A stretch of DNA of 12,193 bases from Chloroflexota bacterium (GTDB lineage: Bacteria; Chloroflexota; Dehalococcoidia; SAR202; UBA11138): positions 1 through 12,193 of the forward strand of contig JADFHV010000028.1 in NCBI GenBank assembly GCA_022566975.1. Reading direction: 5' to 3'. The position numbers were made by a program, and so were the translations under genes. The notes beneath the pieces are model-generated. The model was not told where the DNA came from. It did not search any database and saw only the letters and a program-made list of their open reading frames with translations. Of this stretch, positions 1-6,191 are shown one piece after another (position 1 is the stretch's first letter; each line of letters begins with the position of its first letter).

Positions 1-355
1 CCAGTCCCAATACAATCCTGGCATTGAATCTGTGGACTTGAAAAAGTCGAGGCTTACGCCCAAACAGGAGCATACTTACACCCATCGTAGCTTGACCCAG
101 CACAAATCCAGTGAGAAGCAAGGCAATGGTGAGATGGATATATAGTGAAAGTGGCCAGTCATCGTCGCAATCGCAACGAATCACCGTATAAACAGCCAGA
201 CCCAGGGTGAGTAATACGGCTGGAACAGTTACGGACGCCAAGACATAGTGCAGCCGGAAGTATTTCTGACTGCGCATTTTGGTCCAGGCGGTCACGGAGA
301 GAAGCAATAGAGTCGAAATGGCAACTGCCGGGTGAATCCATTGATAGCCTTCCAT
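1..355 (-). CDS. Partial membrane protein, possibly cytochrome b561/DUF4079-like
   Basis: An open frame starts at ATG 355-353 and continues past position 1, giving 118 visible residues; the C-terminus is outside the window. A clear ribosome site (AGGAGG, 7 nt before ATG) supports the start, and the stop of the upstream gene is only 14 nt away, so the two are probably co-transcribed. Three hydrophobic segments are visible (about residues 8-24, 38-58 and 70-98) and a fourth may begin near 112. Histidines at 8, 36, 74 and 108 lie in or next to these segments, a spacing that recalls haem-binding four-helix proteins of the cytochrome b561, DUF420 and DUF4079 kind. Haem binding is inference. The gene is about 48% GC in its first 120 nt, clearly lower than its neighbours. 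The call as a real gene is strong; the family is tentative. Confidence 0.72.
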   Translation of the reverse strand, partial: MEGYQWIHPAVAISTLLLLSVTAWTKMRSQKYFRLHYVLASVTVPAVLLTLGLAVYTVIRCDCDDDWPLSLYIHLTIALLLTGFVLGQATMGVSMLLFGRKPRLFQVHRFNARIVLGL

Positions 356-369
356 GGACCTGCCTCCTG

Positions 370-675
370 CTAGGGGCTGTACATCTCGTAGAACTCGATG
401 TAGGACTCCTCCTGGAGCTCACGCAGCTCCGGTCCTATCTTCCTGAGCTCCTCGGGTGTCGGGTTGTCCTCCCGGTATGGCGACTGGAGGACCTCCTCTG
501 TCCAGTCCATATAGACGGTGTTGGCAGGGCCCGGCACTGTACCTCCGCTGACGTAGACCCTGGTAGGCGACCGCTGGCCGGCGTCCTCATAGACCTTGCC
601 GATCTGGGCAATCAGTTGGGCCGCCCTGCGGGACGTCCCGGGCTTCACCTTCCATACTCTTCGTACCAGGTACAT
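370..675 (-). CDS. Small conserved-type protein, possible dimeric alpha/beta-barrel fold
   Basis: This 101-residue protein starts MYLVRRVWKVKPGTSRRAAQ and ends with EFYEMYSP. It is soluble, with no signal peptide or membrane segment. The layout is a first strand ending in 'VKPG', a helix rich in Ala/Arg, a 'RVYVSGG' strand, 'TVYMDWTEE', then a charged helix with PTPEELRKIGPELREL. This is reminiscent of NIPSNAP or Dabb-type dimeric alpha/beta barrels, but no catalytic residue can be named. The start at ATG 675-673 is supported by a GAGAGGAG ribosome site (about 680-687). A possible promoter lies just upstream. It is the first gene of a likely two-gene operon with the membrane protein gene that ends the window on the left. 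Function unknown. Confidence 0.75.
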   Translation of the reverse strand: MYLVRRVWKVKPGTSRRAAQLIAQIGKVYEDAGQRSPTRVYVSGGTVPGPANTVYMDWTEEVLQSPYREDNPTPEELRKIGPELRELQEESYIEFYEMYSP

Positions 676-708
676 GACACTCCTCTCTCTGACTTTAGCT
701 AAGTGACT

Positions 709-737
709 ATCTTAAGATGGCAGATGCCTTGTTTCCA
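709..737 (-). promoter_or_regulatory. Possible promoter for the 370-675 gene
   Basis: On the minus strand TGGAAA (737-732) is followed by 17 nt and TAAGAT (714-709). Each hexamer matches four of six positions of the sigma70 consensus. Transcription would begin near 702, giving a leader of about 27 nt before ATG 675 that contains the ribosome site. The match is modest. Confidence 0.3.
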
Positions 738-744
738 CCCGCCC

Positions 745-850
745 GCCCTTAAGGGGAGTGTGTTACTGGGGGCACATCCCTTCGGCGGGGCTCAGGACAG
801 GCCCCCAGGCCCTCTTCCAGAGAGGGGTCCCCCCTCTGGACTCCCCCAAG
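745..850. repeat. GC-rich intergenic element with hairpin (possible dispersed repeat)
   Basis: The stretch is built of G and C runs and contains a near-perfect hairpin: arms 817-827 and 829-839 are 11 nt each with one mismatch, separated by a single base (a real loop would open the inner pairs). Its forward reading gives a short Pro/Gly/Arg-rich peptide containing FQRGVPPLDSPK, of the kind often predicted falsely in GC-rich repeats. It lies between divergent genes, so a terminator role is less likely. Being a dispersed repeat is inference, since only one copy is in the window. Confidence 0.35.
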
Positions 851-898
851 AATCTTGAGATAGTTTCTAAGGACGGTGACCGGTCGGTGCCGGACCGC

Positions 899-927
899 TT
901 GGCCGTCGCACCGCCGCGCTGTATATT
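899..927 (+). promoter_or_regulatory. Promoter candidate for the SDR gene
   Basis: TTGGCC (899-904), a 17-nt spacer and TATATT (922-927) match four and five of six sigma70 consensus positions with ideal spacing. The predicted start, near 934, leaves a leader of roughly 70 nt before ATG 1007. A perfect inverted repeat, ACCGGC-TCG-GCCGGT (931-945), sits exactly at the expected transcription start. It could be an operator or the first hairpin of the transcript. Confidence 0.5.
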
Positions 928-930
928 GTC

Positions 931-945
931 ACCGGCTCGGCCGGT
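931..945. promoter_or_regulatory. Inverted repeat at predicted transcription start
   Basis: Two perfect 6-nt arms, ACCGGC and GCCGGT, flank TCG. The element lies 4 nt downstream of the -10 candidate TATATT. The position suits a repressor operator or a 5' hairpin; no regulator gene is adjacent. Confidence 0.3.
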
Positions 946-1006
946 GCCGAGGTGGCGACATTCTACTACACAGCGGACCTCGTAAGTCCGCGACCGGAGG
1001 CAAAAG

Positions 1007-1801
1007 ATGGACTTGGAGTTGGACGGTAAGGCTGCCATCGTCACCGGGGGCAGCAAGGGAATCGGCAAGGCCATCGCGCTGGAGCTGGCCCGTGAAGGCG
1101 TGGACGTGGCAATCTGCGCCCGCGGGCGCGACCTGCTGGAGGAGTCCGCCCACGACATGGAGCGGGAGACGGGACGGCGCATCGTCCCTATTCCTGCAGA
1201 CACCACCAGCCGGGAATCGGTGGAGCATCTGGTCGAGGCCACGGTGCGGGCCTTCGGCCGGGTCGACATCCTCGTCAACAACGCGGCCGTTCCCGGTGGG
1301 CTCGTGCTGGGGCCCCTCGCTGAGGCGAGCGAGGAGGCGCTGCTGGACGACATCAACACGAAGGTCGTCGGCTACTTTCGGTGTGCCAAAGCCGTCGCAC
1401 CTCACCTCCAGCGACAGGGCCGGGGGCGGATCGTCAACATCGGCGGACTGTCGGCCAGGCAGGCGGGAGCCATCAGCGGGCTGCGGAACGCGGCCCTGGT
1501 CCACCTCACGAAGACGCTGTCCGCCGAGCTGGGTCCGTCAGGTATCACGGTCAACCTTGTCCATCCAGGTGCCACCCGGACGGAGAGAACTGCGCCCGAC
1601 CATCAGGAAGAGGCCAGGCGCCAGGGGACTACCGCCGACGAGGTCGAGCGACGAATGGCGGAGGAGACCGCCATCCGCCGGATCGTCGACGCCCGGGAGA
1701 TCGGCTACATCGTGACTTTCTTAGCCTCGGCGAAGGCGGGTGCCATAACCGGCGAGGTAATCGCGGCGGGTGGCGGCCGAGGCCTCGCGGTCTTCCAGTA
1801 G
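1007..1801 (+). CDS. SDR-family protein with substituted catalytic triad
   Basis: The 264-residue length and layout are those of a classical short-chain dehydrogenase/reductase. The dinucleotide-binding loop TGGSKGIG is at 13-20, NNAA at 91-94, the active-site-region Asn in DINTKV (about 117), and the HPG turn at 186-188. The catalytic positions differ from the family rule. The usual Ser of the 'NISS' strand reads NIGG (144-147). The YxxxK motif is replaced by SGLRN (157-161), so Tyr is Ser and Lys is Asn. The fold and cofactor site look intact, so the protein may bind NAD(P) but use other chemistry, or be non-catalytic. Close to 3-oxoacyl-ACP reductase-type proteins overall. GGAGG 6 nt before ATG 1007 and a good promoter support the start. 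It appears to be transcribed alone or with the SRPBCC gene 246 nt downstream. Confidence 0.9.
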   Translation: MDLELDGKAAIVTGGSKGIGKAIALELAREGVDVAICARGRDLLEESAHDMERETGRRIVPIPADTTSRESVEHLVEATVRAFGRVDILVNNAAVPGGLVLGPLAEASEEALLDDINTKVVGYFRCAKAVAPHLQRQGRGRIVNIGGLSARQAGAISGLRNAALVHLTKTLSAELGPSGITVNLVHPGATRTERTAPDHQEEARRQGTTADEVERRMAEETAIRRIVDAREIGYIVTFLASAKAGAITGEVIAAGGGRGLAVFQ

Positions 1802-2047
1802 ACGGCCATGGCGGTCGCTCTGCGGCTCCGACTCTGTTGCAGGCCACCATCGTCTACAATGTGACTGCCCTGAGCGGCGCCCAGGGGCTCCTCGATTCGG
1901 ACTTGGGCCACCAGAGATAGCGCGTATCACACACAAAGGCCCTTGAGGGCCGAGTCCTCGAAAGGTGAAGAACGGTGCCTTTAGACGGTGACCTGGCCCT
2001 TGCGCCGGCCTCGGAGCACGGAACGCGTCACCGACGAGAGCGGTGAC

Positions 2048-2506
2048 ATGGCCCGGTTTCGCCTGACCACTCACGTCGATGCTCCGGTCGAGGACGTGTT
2101 CCGGTACGTCACCGGGTATGGGCCGGACGGGTCGTTGGACGAGGCCATCGTCCAGGAGAAGTACGGCGAAATCCTCGAGCGGGAGGACGGCGCCATCCTC
2201 GTCAGGGAGGATGTCCGGCGCTACCCGGAGGATGACCCCGAGCTGATCACCTGGCGCTGCTCCTTCGAGTACGCTTCCTCCAGGACGATGGAGGCGCTGG
2301 ACTCGGCGTGGGCCGACCGGCACGACTCGTTCGAGGCAGAGGGCGCCGGCACCCGATGGACGGTCCGGTGGAACACGCGGATCGGTGGCCTCAGGGGGCT
2401 GGTCCAGTACGTCGTCTTCCGGCTGCGGGCCCACCGGTGGACGCGCCGTGACCTGCTGGACCCGGTCAAGGACCACTTCGAGGGAGTCGACTCGCCCCCT
2501 CTCTAA
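2048..2506 (+). CDS. SRPBCC-fold (START/polyketide-cyclase-like) protein
   Basis: From ATG 2048 the protein has 152 residues. It opens with the usual first strand and helix of the SRPBCC superfamily (RFRLTTHVDAPVEDVFRYV), then a run of charged strands and a long C-terminal amphipathic helix beginning near LRGLVQYVVFRL. Members bind hydrophobic ligands in a central cavity; no ligand can be inferred. An in-frame GTG at 1988 would add 20 residues rich in Arg/Ser that do not fit the fold, so ATG 2048 is preferred. The ribosome site there is weak (GAGAG). The last residues (SPPL) and the stop are encoded within a GC-rich repeat, suggesting that the original 3' end was replaced or extended. The 246 nt upstream hold a perfect 6-nt inverted repeat (1938-1951) and a lone TACAAT (1855-1860), but no clear promoter. 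Confidence 0.8.
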   Translation: MARFRLTTHVDAPVEDVFRYVTGYGPDGSLDEAIVQEKYGEILEREDGAILVREDVRRYPEDDPELITWRCSFEYASSRTMEALDSAWADRHDSFEAEGAGTRWTVRWNTRIGGLRGLVQYVVFRLRAHRWTRRDLLDPVKDHFEGVDSPPL

Positions 2507-2580
2507 CTCTCCCCCGTCCCACGGGGGAGAGGACAAGACAACCGCGGCCGGGGCACTGAGTTTACCGAAGGGAGAGGGGC
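2495..2580. repeat. GC-rich intergenic repeat, copy A, with perfect hairpin
   Basis: A perfect 11-nt stem (2507-2517 and 2521-2531) with loop CCC begins immediately after the stop of the SRPBCC gene. It is followed by a spacer and a GAAGGGAGAGGGG end (about 2567-2579). A related element recurs at 7704-7806 and a shorter one at 8969-9006. It lies between convergent genes and could terminate transcription in both directions, though there is no T-tract. It encodes the last residues of both flanking proteins. Confidence 0.7.
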
Positions 2581-3035
2581 GACTCCGCCGACCTCAGCTC
2601 CGCGACGTGCTCCCGCCAGTGGCCCGCGATGAGCTCCAGGCGCTGCGCTCCGGAAAGCCTCGTCCCGTCGTCGCGCACCAGCACGACGGCCTCCAGGTCG
2701 GGAAGCGCCCTTGTCGCCCTGATCAGGCGTTGCTGGAGTCCGGCAGCCTCCGGGAGTAGGCGGTCGATGCTCCAGCCTGAGCGCCTGGCGATGGCCCGGG
2801 CGTTGATGTCGTCCACCGGCGCGTTCACCCGGTGAGGGCCGCCTCCGGCCGCCACCGACTCCATCCCTCTCGCCGTCGCCTCATGCCAGTAGAGGAAGTG
2901 GCATAGCACCTCTACCGGACCCCACTCGCCGACCCGGACACCCGAGGTCGCGCCCGGGCCCTCGAAGTAGGTCACAGCCTCCTGGAACGCCGCCTCCACC
3001 GACCCGATTAGCTGGTCCCGCTGCCGTTCTGACAC
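2562..3035 (-). CDS. DinB/maleylpyruvate-isomerase-like four-helix protein
   Basis: This 157-residue protein fits the DinB/MDMPI-N superfamily of metal-binding four-helix bundles. His46 and His51 lie in the second helix (EVLCHFLYWHEA), a VDDINARA segment sits at 74-81, and a C-terminal GHWREHVAEL helix carries His139 and His143. The usual metal triad would be His46, His139 and His143. Relatives include thiol-dependent isomerases and transferases using mycothiol or bacillithiol, and many of unknown function, so no substrate is assigned. The start is GTG (3035-3033), 3 nt after the stop of the upstream gene, which implies translational coupling; the ribosome site is weak. The terminal residues PLSLR and the stop come from the GC-rich repeat at 2495-2580. 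Confidence 0.78.
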   Translation of the reverse strand: MSERQRDQLIGSVEAAFQEAVTYFEGPGATSGVRVGEWGPVEVLCHFLYWHEATARGMESVAAGGGPHRVNAPVDDINARAIARRSGWSIDRLLPEAAGLQQRLIRATRALPDLEAVVLVRDDGTRLSGAQRLELIAGHWREHVAELRSAESPLSLR

Positions 3036-3038
3036 AGC

Positions 3039-3524
3039 CTATCCCCTGGTGTCTGAGGACACGACCCTGAGGAAACTCTGCTGGACCTCGGCGGCGTCCA
3101 GTGCGACGCTGATGCGTCCATCGTCGTCGGTGGCGAAGGAGGAGTCACGATGGTACTCGTCCAGCAGGCCCTCGACCGCCGCCCAGAGCTGCTCTTCGCC
3201 AATCCCCGCGGCCCTGTCGCGCGCGGCAGAGTTTGGGCCCTCTTTTAGCAGGGTATGGACCTCAATCGTCAGCACCTCTCGCTCAAGGACTTTCCGCTGT
3301 ATCTCGGCGATGGCCTGCAGATGGAGGCCCAGGTAGCAGCTGCCGAAGCTCCACACCTCGCGCTCCCGGTCCTCGACCTGGGTCCTGGTCGTTCGCTTAG
3401 GGACCAGCCCACACTCGTCGAGGTAGGTCCTGACCCGCTCGTCCTCCGGGTTGGGCTCCTCGGTGTCGAAGAGCAAGAACACGGAGGCCATGTTCCAGTC
3501 TCGGGGCTCGACCTTGATGATCAT
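3039..3524 (-). CDS. Unrecognised 161-residue soluble protein
   Basis: The start is ATG 3524-3522, with AGGA 8 nt upstream and a TATAGT -10 candidate (3557-3552). The same frame stays open further upstream, but that extension runs across the divergent methyltransferase gene and is probably not translated. The protein begins MIIKVEPRDWNMASVFLLFD, continues with a helix-rich charged middle (REVWSFGSCYLGLHLQAIAE, then a long amphipathic stretch) and ends RVVSSDTRG. No signal peptide, membrane segment or metal motif is seen; Cys63 and the paired His68/His90 are the only candidates for function. It is the first gene of a two-gene operon with the DinB-like gene 3 nt downstream, so they may act together. 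I do not recognise a family. Confidence 0.72.
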   Translation of the reverse strand: MIIKVEPRDWNMASVFLLFDTEEPNPEDERVRTYLDECGLVPKRTTRTQVEDREREVWSFGSCYLGLHLQAIAEIQRKVLEREVLTIEVHTLLKEGPNSAARDRAAGIGEEQLWAAVEGLLDEYHRDSSFATDDDGRISVALDAAEVQQSFLRVVSSDTRG

Positions 3525-3551
3525 GAGGCGAATCCTGCGCTTGTGGGCGCT

Positions 3552-3605
3552 ACTATAGCACACGGCCGACGCAGATTGACGGTGTCCCCTGGCGGTTGCT
3601 ACACT
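3552..3605. promoter_or_regulatory. Divergent promoter region between 3524 (-) and 3636 (+)
   Basis: For the plus strand, TTGACG (3576-3581), an 18-nt spacer and TACACT (3600-3605) match five and four of six consensus positions. Transcription would begin near 3612, just upstream of the GGAGG that precedes the TTG start. For the minus strand, TATAGT (3557-3552) is a good -10 about 28 nt before ATG 3524, but no convincing -35 is present. The plus -35 lies about 18 nt from the minus -10, so the two units may compete or be co-regulated. Confidence 0.5.
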
Positions 3606-3621
3606 CGGCACGGTACGGCGT

Positions 3622-3626
3622 GGAGG
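3622..3626 (+). promoter_or_regulatory. Ribosome site that fixes a TTG start
   Basis: GGAGG lies 9 nt upstream of TTG 3636, and 10 nt downstream of the predicted transcription start. No ATG or GTG occurs in this frame between here and the conserved part of the methyltransferase, so this site decides the start. Confidence 0.6.
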
Positions 3627-3635
3627 CCCCGCGCG

Positions 3636-4313
3636 TTGAAGTCCCCTCGACACCAAGACCAAGGAGCCGTCTACCCACTCGGCTCTTTCCGCAGGGAGGA
3701 CGAAAGCGACGACAAGCTGTTCTACTTGGAGCCGCGTCTGGTAGTCCACGTAGACGAGCACGCCGCCCGGGCGATAAGAGACTACTTCAGCGCCACGCTC
3801 CCCAGGGGCGGGACCGTACTCGACCTGATGAGCAGCTGGCGGTCCCACATGCCAGACGGGTTGACCGGCCGAACCGTCGGCCTGGGGCTGAACGCGGTCG
3901 AGTTGGCCGAGAACCCTCAGCTGCACGAACGGGTGATACACGATCTGAACGCCAATACGGTCCTGCCGTTCGACGACGAGTCCTTTGACGCGGCTGTGGT
4001 CACCGTCTCGGTCCAGTACATGACCAGTCCGGTGGAGGTCTTCGCGCAGGTCAACAGGGTATTGGCGAAGGGCGCAGGCTTCCACGTTATCTACTCGAAT
4101 CGAATGTTTCCTACCAAGGCTGTGGCCGCATGGAAGGCTCTGGACGACGGTCAGAGAGCCGGCCTGATCGAGTCATACTTCGCATCTGCAGGTGGCTGGG
4201 AGACGCCCAGGTCGTTGGACCTCAGCCCGAGGGTAAGCCCCTACTCCGACCCGGTATATGTCGTAACAGCGAAGAAGTCGGTTGAGGCGACGGCTCACAT
4301 AGGACGCTCCTGA
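3636..4313 (+). CDS. SAM-dependent methyltransferase-like protein
   Basis: Read from TTG 3636 the protein has 225 residues. It matches class I methyltransferases of the Methyltransf_11 type: motif I region VLDLMSSWRSHMP (61-73), strand 2 TVGLGLN (80-86), the post-II segment LPFDDESFDAAVVTVSVQYM (110-129), then EVFAQVNRVLAKGAGFHVIYSN (about 134-155). The glycine-rich GxGxG loop is replaced by DLMSSW, a known variation in a bacterial/plant subgroup. SAM binding is likely but unproven. An N-terminal segment FYLEPRLVVHVDEHA (29-43) precedes the fold. Substrate unknown. The next gene begins 63 nt downstream, so this could be the first gene of a three-gene unit with the NADH dehydrogenase fusion, or separate. 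Confidence 0.82.
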   Translation: MKSPRHQDQGAVYPLGSFRREDESDDKLFYLEPRLVVHVDEHAARAIRDYFSATLPRGGTVLDLMSSWRSHMPDGLTGRTVGLGLNAVELAENPQLHERVIHDLNANTVLPFDDESFDAAVVTVSVQYMTSPVEVFAQVNRVLAKGAGFHVIYSNRMFPTKAVAAWKALDDGQRAGLIESYFASAGGWETPRSLDLSPRVSPYSDPVYVVTAKKSVEATAHIGRS

Positions 4314-4376
4314 GAGACGTCCGTCGGAGACCGGAGCGACCGGCGGTGAGGGTGCCGATGAGACAGGGTTGGTCCT

Positions 4377-6191
4377 TTGCGGGTCCCTTCCCGGGGGGCT
4401 CACGTATCCCCTGAGCTACGGCGCGACATCGTAGCCGGGGCCCTGGCCGGGCTCCTGGCCGGCGTCGTGTCCGGATCGGCTGGAGCCGCGGCCGACGTAG
4501 ACGGCATGCTCGATCTCGACCTGTCCGCCACCGGTCTGGTCCTCCACGTGCTGGTCTCCGTGGCGGCCGGAGCAGTCTTCGGCGCCGTCTTCCGCTACCA
4601 GCCCGGCGGCTACGCCGCGACTATCAGTAACGGCCTTCTATTTTCCCTGCTGCTATGGGCCGTTGGATCGCTGACCCTCAGGCCTCTTCTCGGCGGAGAG
4701 ACCCCCACGTGGTCGGCCGACGATGCCTATGTCGCATTTCCCACTCTGATCGATCACCTGCTGTACGGTGGCATGGTGGGATTCTTTTTCTACGTGTCGG
4801 TGGCCCTTTATGAGCGACGCGCCGACAGGCCGGTCGCGGCGGAGGACAAGGGACCGACGACCCGGGTCGTCATCCTGGGGGGAGGGTTTGGCGGGGTCAG
4901 CACGGCCCACCGGCTGGAGCAGTTGCTCTGGCGCGACCCCAGCATCGAGATCACCATCCTCAGCCACAGCAACTACCTGCTCTTCACGCCGATGCTGGCC
5001 GAGGTCGCGGCCAGCGCGCTCGAGCCCCAGCACATAAGCTCGCCGGTCCGGGCATCGCTCCTCCACACCAAGTTCCGGCGCTGCGAGATCGGGAGCATCG
5101 ACACCGAGGCTCAGGTAGTGACGGCCCGCGACAGCGCTGTGTCCGAGATGCGGGAGATGCCCTACGACCATCTGGTGCTCGCCCTGGGGTCCGTGCCCAA
5201 CTTCTTCGGGCTGCCCGGCATGGAGGAGCACGCCTTCACCCTGAAGTCGCTGGACGACGCGACGAGGGTACGTAACCACGTTATCTCGCAGCTGGAACAG
5301 TCTGACGTCAACCCCGACGCCGAAGAGCGCCGACGCCAGCTTACGTTCGTCGTGGCCGGCGGAGGGTTTGCCGGGACCGAGATGATCGCCGAGCTCTTCG
5401 ACCTGGTGCACAGCGTGCTGCGCTACTTCCCAAGCATCCGTGCCGATGAGCTGAGGTTCGTCCTTGTCCACTCGCGTGATCGCATATTACCTGAGATCTC
5501 GGAAGGTCTGGCCGACTACGCGCTACGAAAGCTGCGAGCGCGGGGGATAGAGTTCCTTCTGAAAGCCCGGGTTGCGGGCGCGACCGCGGACTCGGTGCTG
5601 GTGCAGGACGCGCCGGAGATCCCGACCCGGACCGTCGTGTGGACGGCCGGGAATCAGCCGAATCCCCTGCTGGCGACGCTGCCCTGCGAGCGGAACAGGG
5701 CGGGCGCGGTGGTCGCCGAGAGTACTCTTCAGCTAAAAGGGTTCACCAACATATGGGTCGTTGGCGACTGTGGCGAGATCCCAGATCCGGACGGCGAGGG
5801 CAAGGCATATCCGCCGACGGCCCAGCACGCCATGCGCGAGGGGAAGGCGGCCGCGAGAAACATAGTCAGCGCCATACAGGGTCGGTCCCTACGGCCGTTC
5901 CGCTTCCGCACGCTAGGTATACTGGTGCCTCTGGGGCGCCGGACCGGAGTCGCCGAGATACGGGGCCTGCGATTTTCGGGCCTGCTGGCGTGGCTCATGT
6001 GGCGGAGCCTCTACCTTGGCCTTCTGCCGGGGGTGGAGAAGAAGGTCCGCGTGCTGTTCGACTGGCTCATAGACCTCTTCTTCCCGAGGGACATAGCGCT
6101 GACAGCCGAGGCGGAGACACCGACCTTGTCCGAGATGATCGGGGCGGACCGGCGCCCAGACATCCGATCACAGGGGCAGGGAGACGACTGA
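4377..6191 (+). CDS. Type II NADH dehydrogenase fused to an N-terminal membrane domain
   Basis: This 604-residue protein has two parts. Residues 1-150 form a four-helix membrane domain (about 17-38, 52-72, 82-105, 121-144) with motif VGSLTLRPLLGG (96-107). Residues 160-604 are a full NDH-2-like flavoprotein. The FAD site is VVILGGGFGG (164-173), the NADH site VVAGGGFAGTE (325-335), the second FAD motif WVVGDCGEIP (460-469), and the quinone-side segment YPPTAQHAMREGKAA (478-492). A C-terminal amphipathic region with DWLIDLFFPRDIA (562-574) typically anchors NDH-2 to the membrane. It should oxidise NADH and reduce quinone at the cytoplasmic face without pumping protons. Ordinary NDH-2 proteins are 400-450 residues and lack the N-terminal domain. 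The start is TTG 4377 with a weak AGGG site; an upstream in-frame TGA at 4359 bars extension. The stop overlaps the next ATG (TGATG). Confidence 0.88.
   Translation: MRVPSRGAHVSPELRRDIVAGALAGLLAGVVSGSAGAAADVDGMLDLDLSATGLVLHVLVSVAAGAVFGAVFRYQPGGYAATISNGLLFSLLLWAVGSLTLRPLLGGETPTWSADDAYVAFPTLIDHLLYGGMVGFFFYVSVALYERRADRPVAAEDKGPTTRVVILGGGFGGVSTAHRLEQLLWRDPSIEITILSHSNYLLFTPMLAEVAASALEPQHISSPVRASLLHTKFRRCEIGSIDTEAQVVTARDSAVSEMREMPYDHLVLALGSVPNFFGLPGMEEHAFTLKSLDDATRVRNHVISQLEQSDVNPDAEERRRQLTFVVAGGGFAGTEMIAELFDLVHSVLRYFPSIRADELRFVLVHSRDRILPEISEGLADYALRKLRARGIEFLLKARVAGATADSVLVQDAPEIPTRTVVWTAGNQPNPLLATLPCERNRAGAVVAESTLQLKGFTNIWVVGDCGEIPDPDGEGKAYPPTAQHAMREGKAAARNIVSAIQGRSLRPFRFRTLGILVPLGRRTGVAEIRGLRFSGLLAWLMWRSLYLGLLPGVEKKVRVLFDWLIDLFFPRDIALTAEAETPTLSEMIGADRRPDIRSQGQGDD

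Noticed and set aside
758..985. 75-codon plus-strand frame in the gap before the SDR gene
   Set aside because: It runs through the GC-rich hairpin element and past the SDR promoter. The peptide is Pro/Arg-rich and looks like a repeat-derived false gene.
1938..1951. Perfect 6-nt inverted repeat GGCCCT-TG-AGGGCC after the SDR gene, considered as a terminator
   Set aside because: It is short, has no following T-tract and lies 137 nt after the stop, so it is not convincing.
1721..2536. Long minus-strand open frame of 271 codons opposite the SRPBCC gene
   Set aside because: Its translation is Pro/Arg/Gly-rich without a recognisable fold, and it crosses the end of the SDR gene and the whole SRPBCC gene. 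It is a high-GC antisense shadow.
3255..3635. Upstream extension of the methyltransferase frame
   Set aside because: This part is antisense to the 161-residue gene and precedes the predicted promoter, so it would not be transcribed with the gene.
3525..4085. Upstream extension of the minus-strand 161-residue protein
   Set aside because: The extension lies opposite the methyltransferase coding region and divergent promoter, and its composition is unlike the conserved part. ATG 3524 has its own ribosome site.
4653..5471. Minus-strand open frame of 272 codons within the NADH dehydrogenase gene
   Set aside because: It is antisense to well-recognised flavoprotein motifs and has no plausible product or ribosome site.
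5639..6190. Upstream extension of the 499-residue membrane protein
   Set aside because: It lies wholly inside the NADH dehydrogenase gene and reads as an Arg/Gly-rich shadow. ATG 6191 overlaps the stop as in a normal coupled pair.
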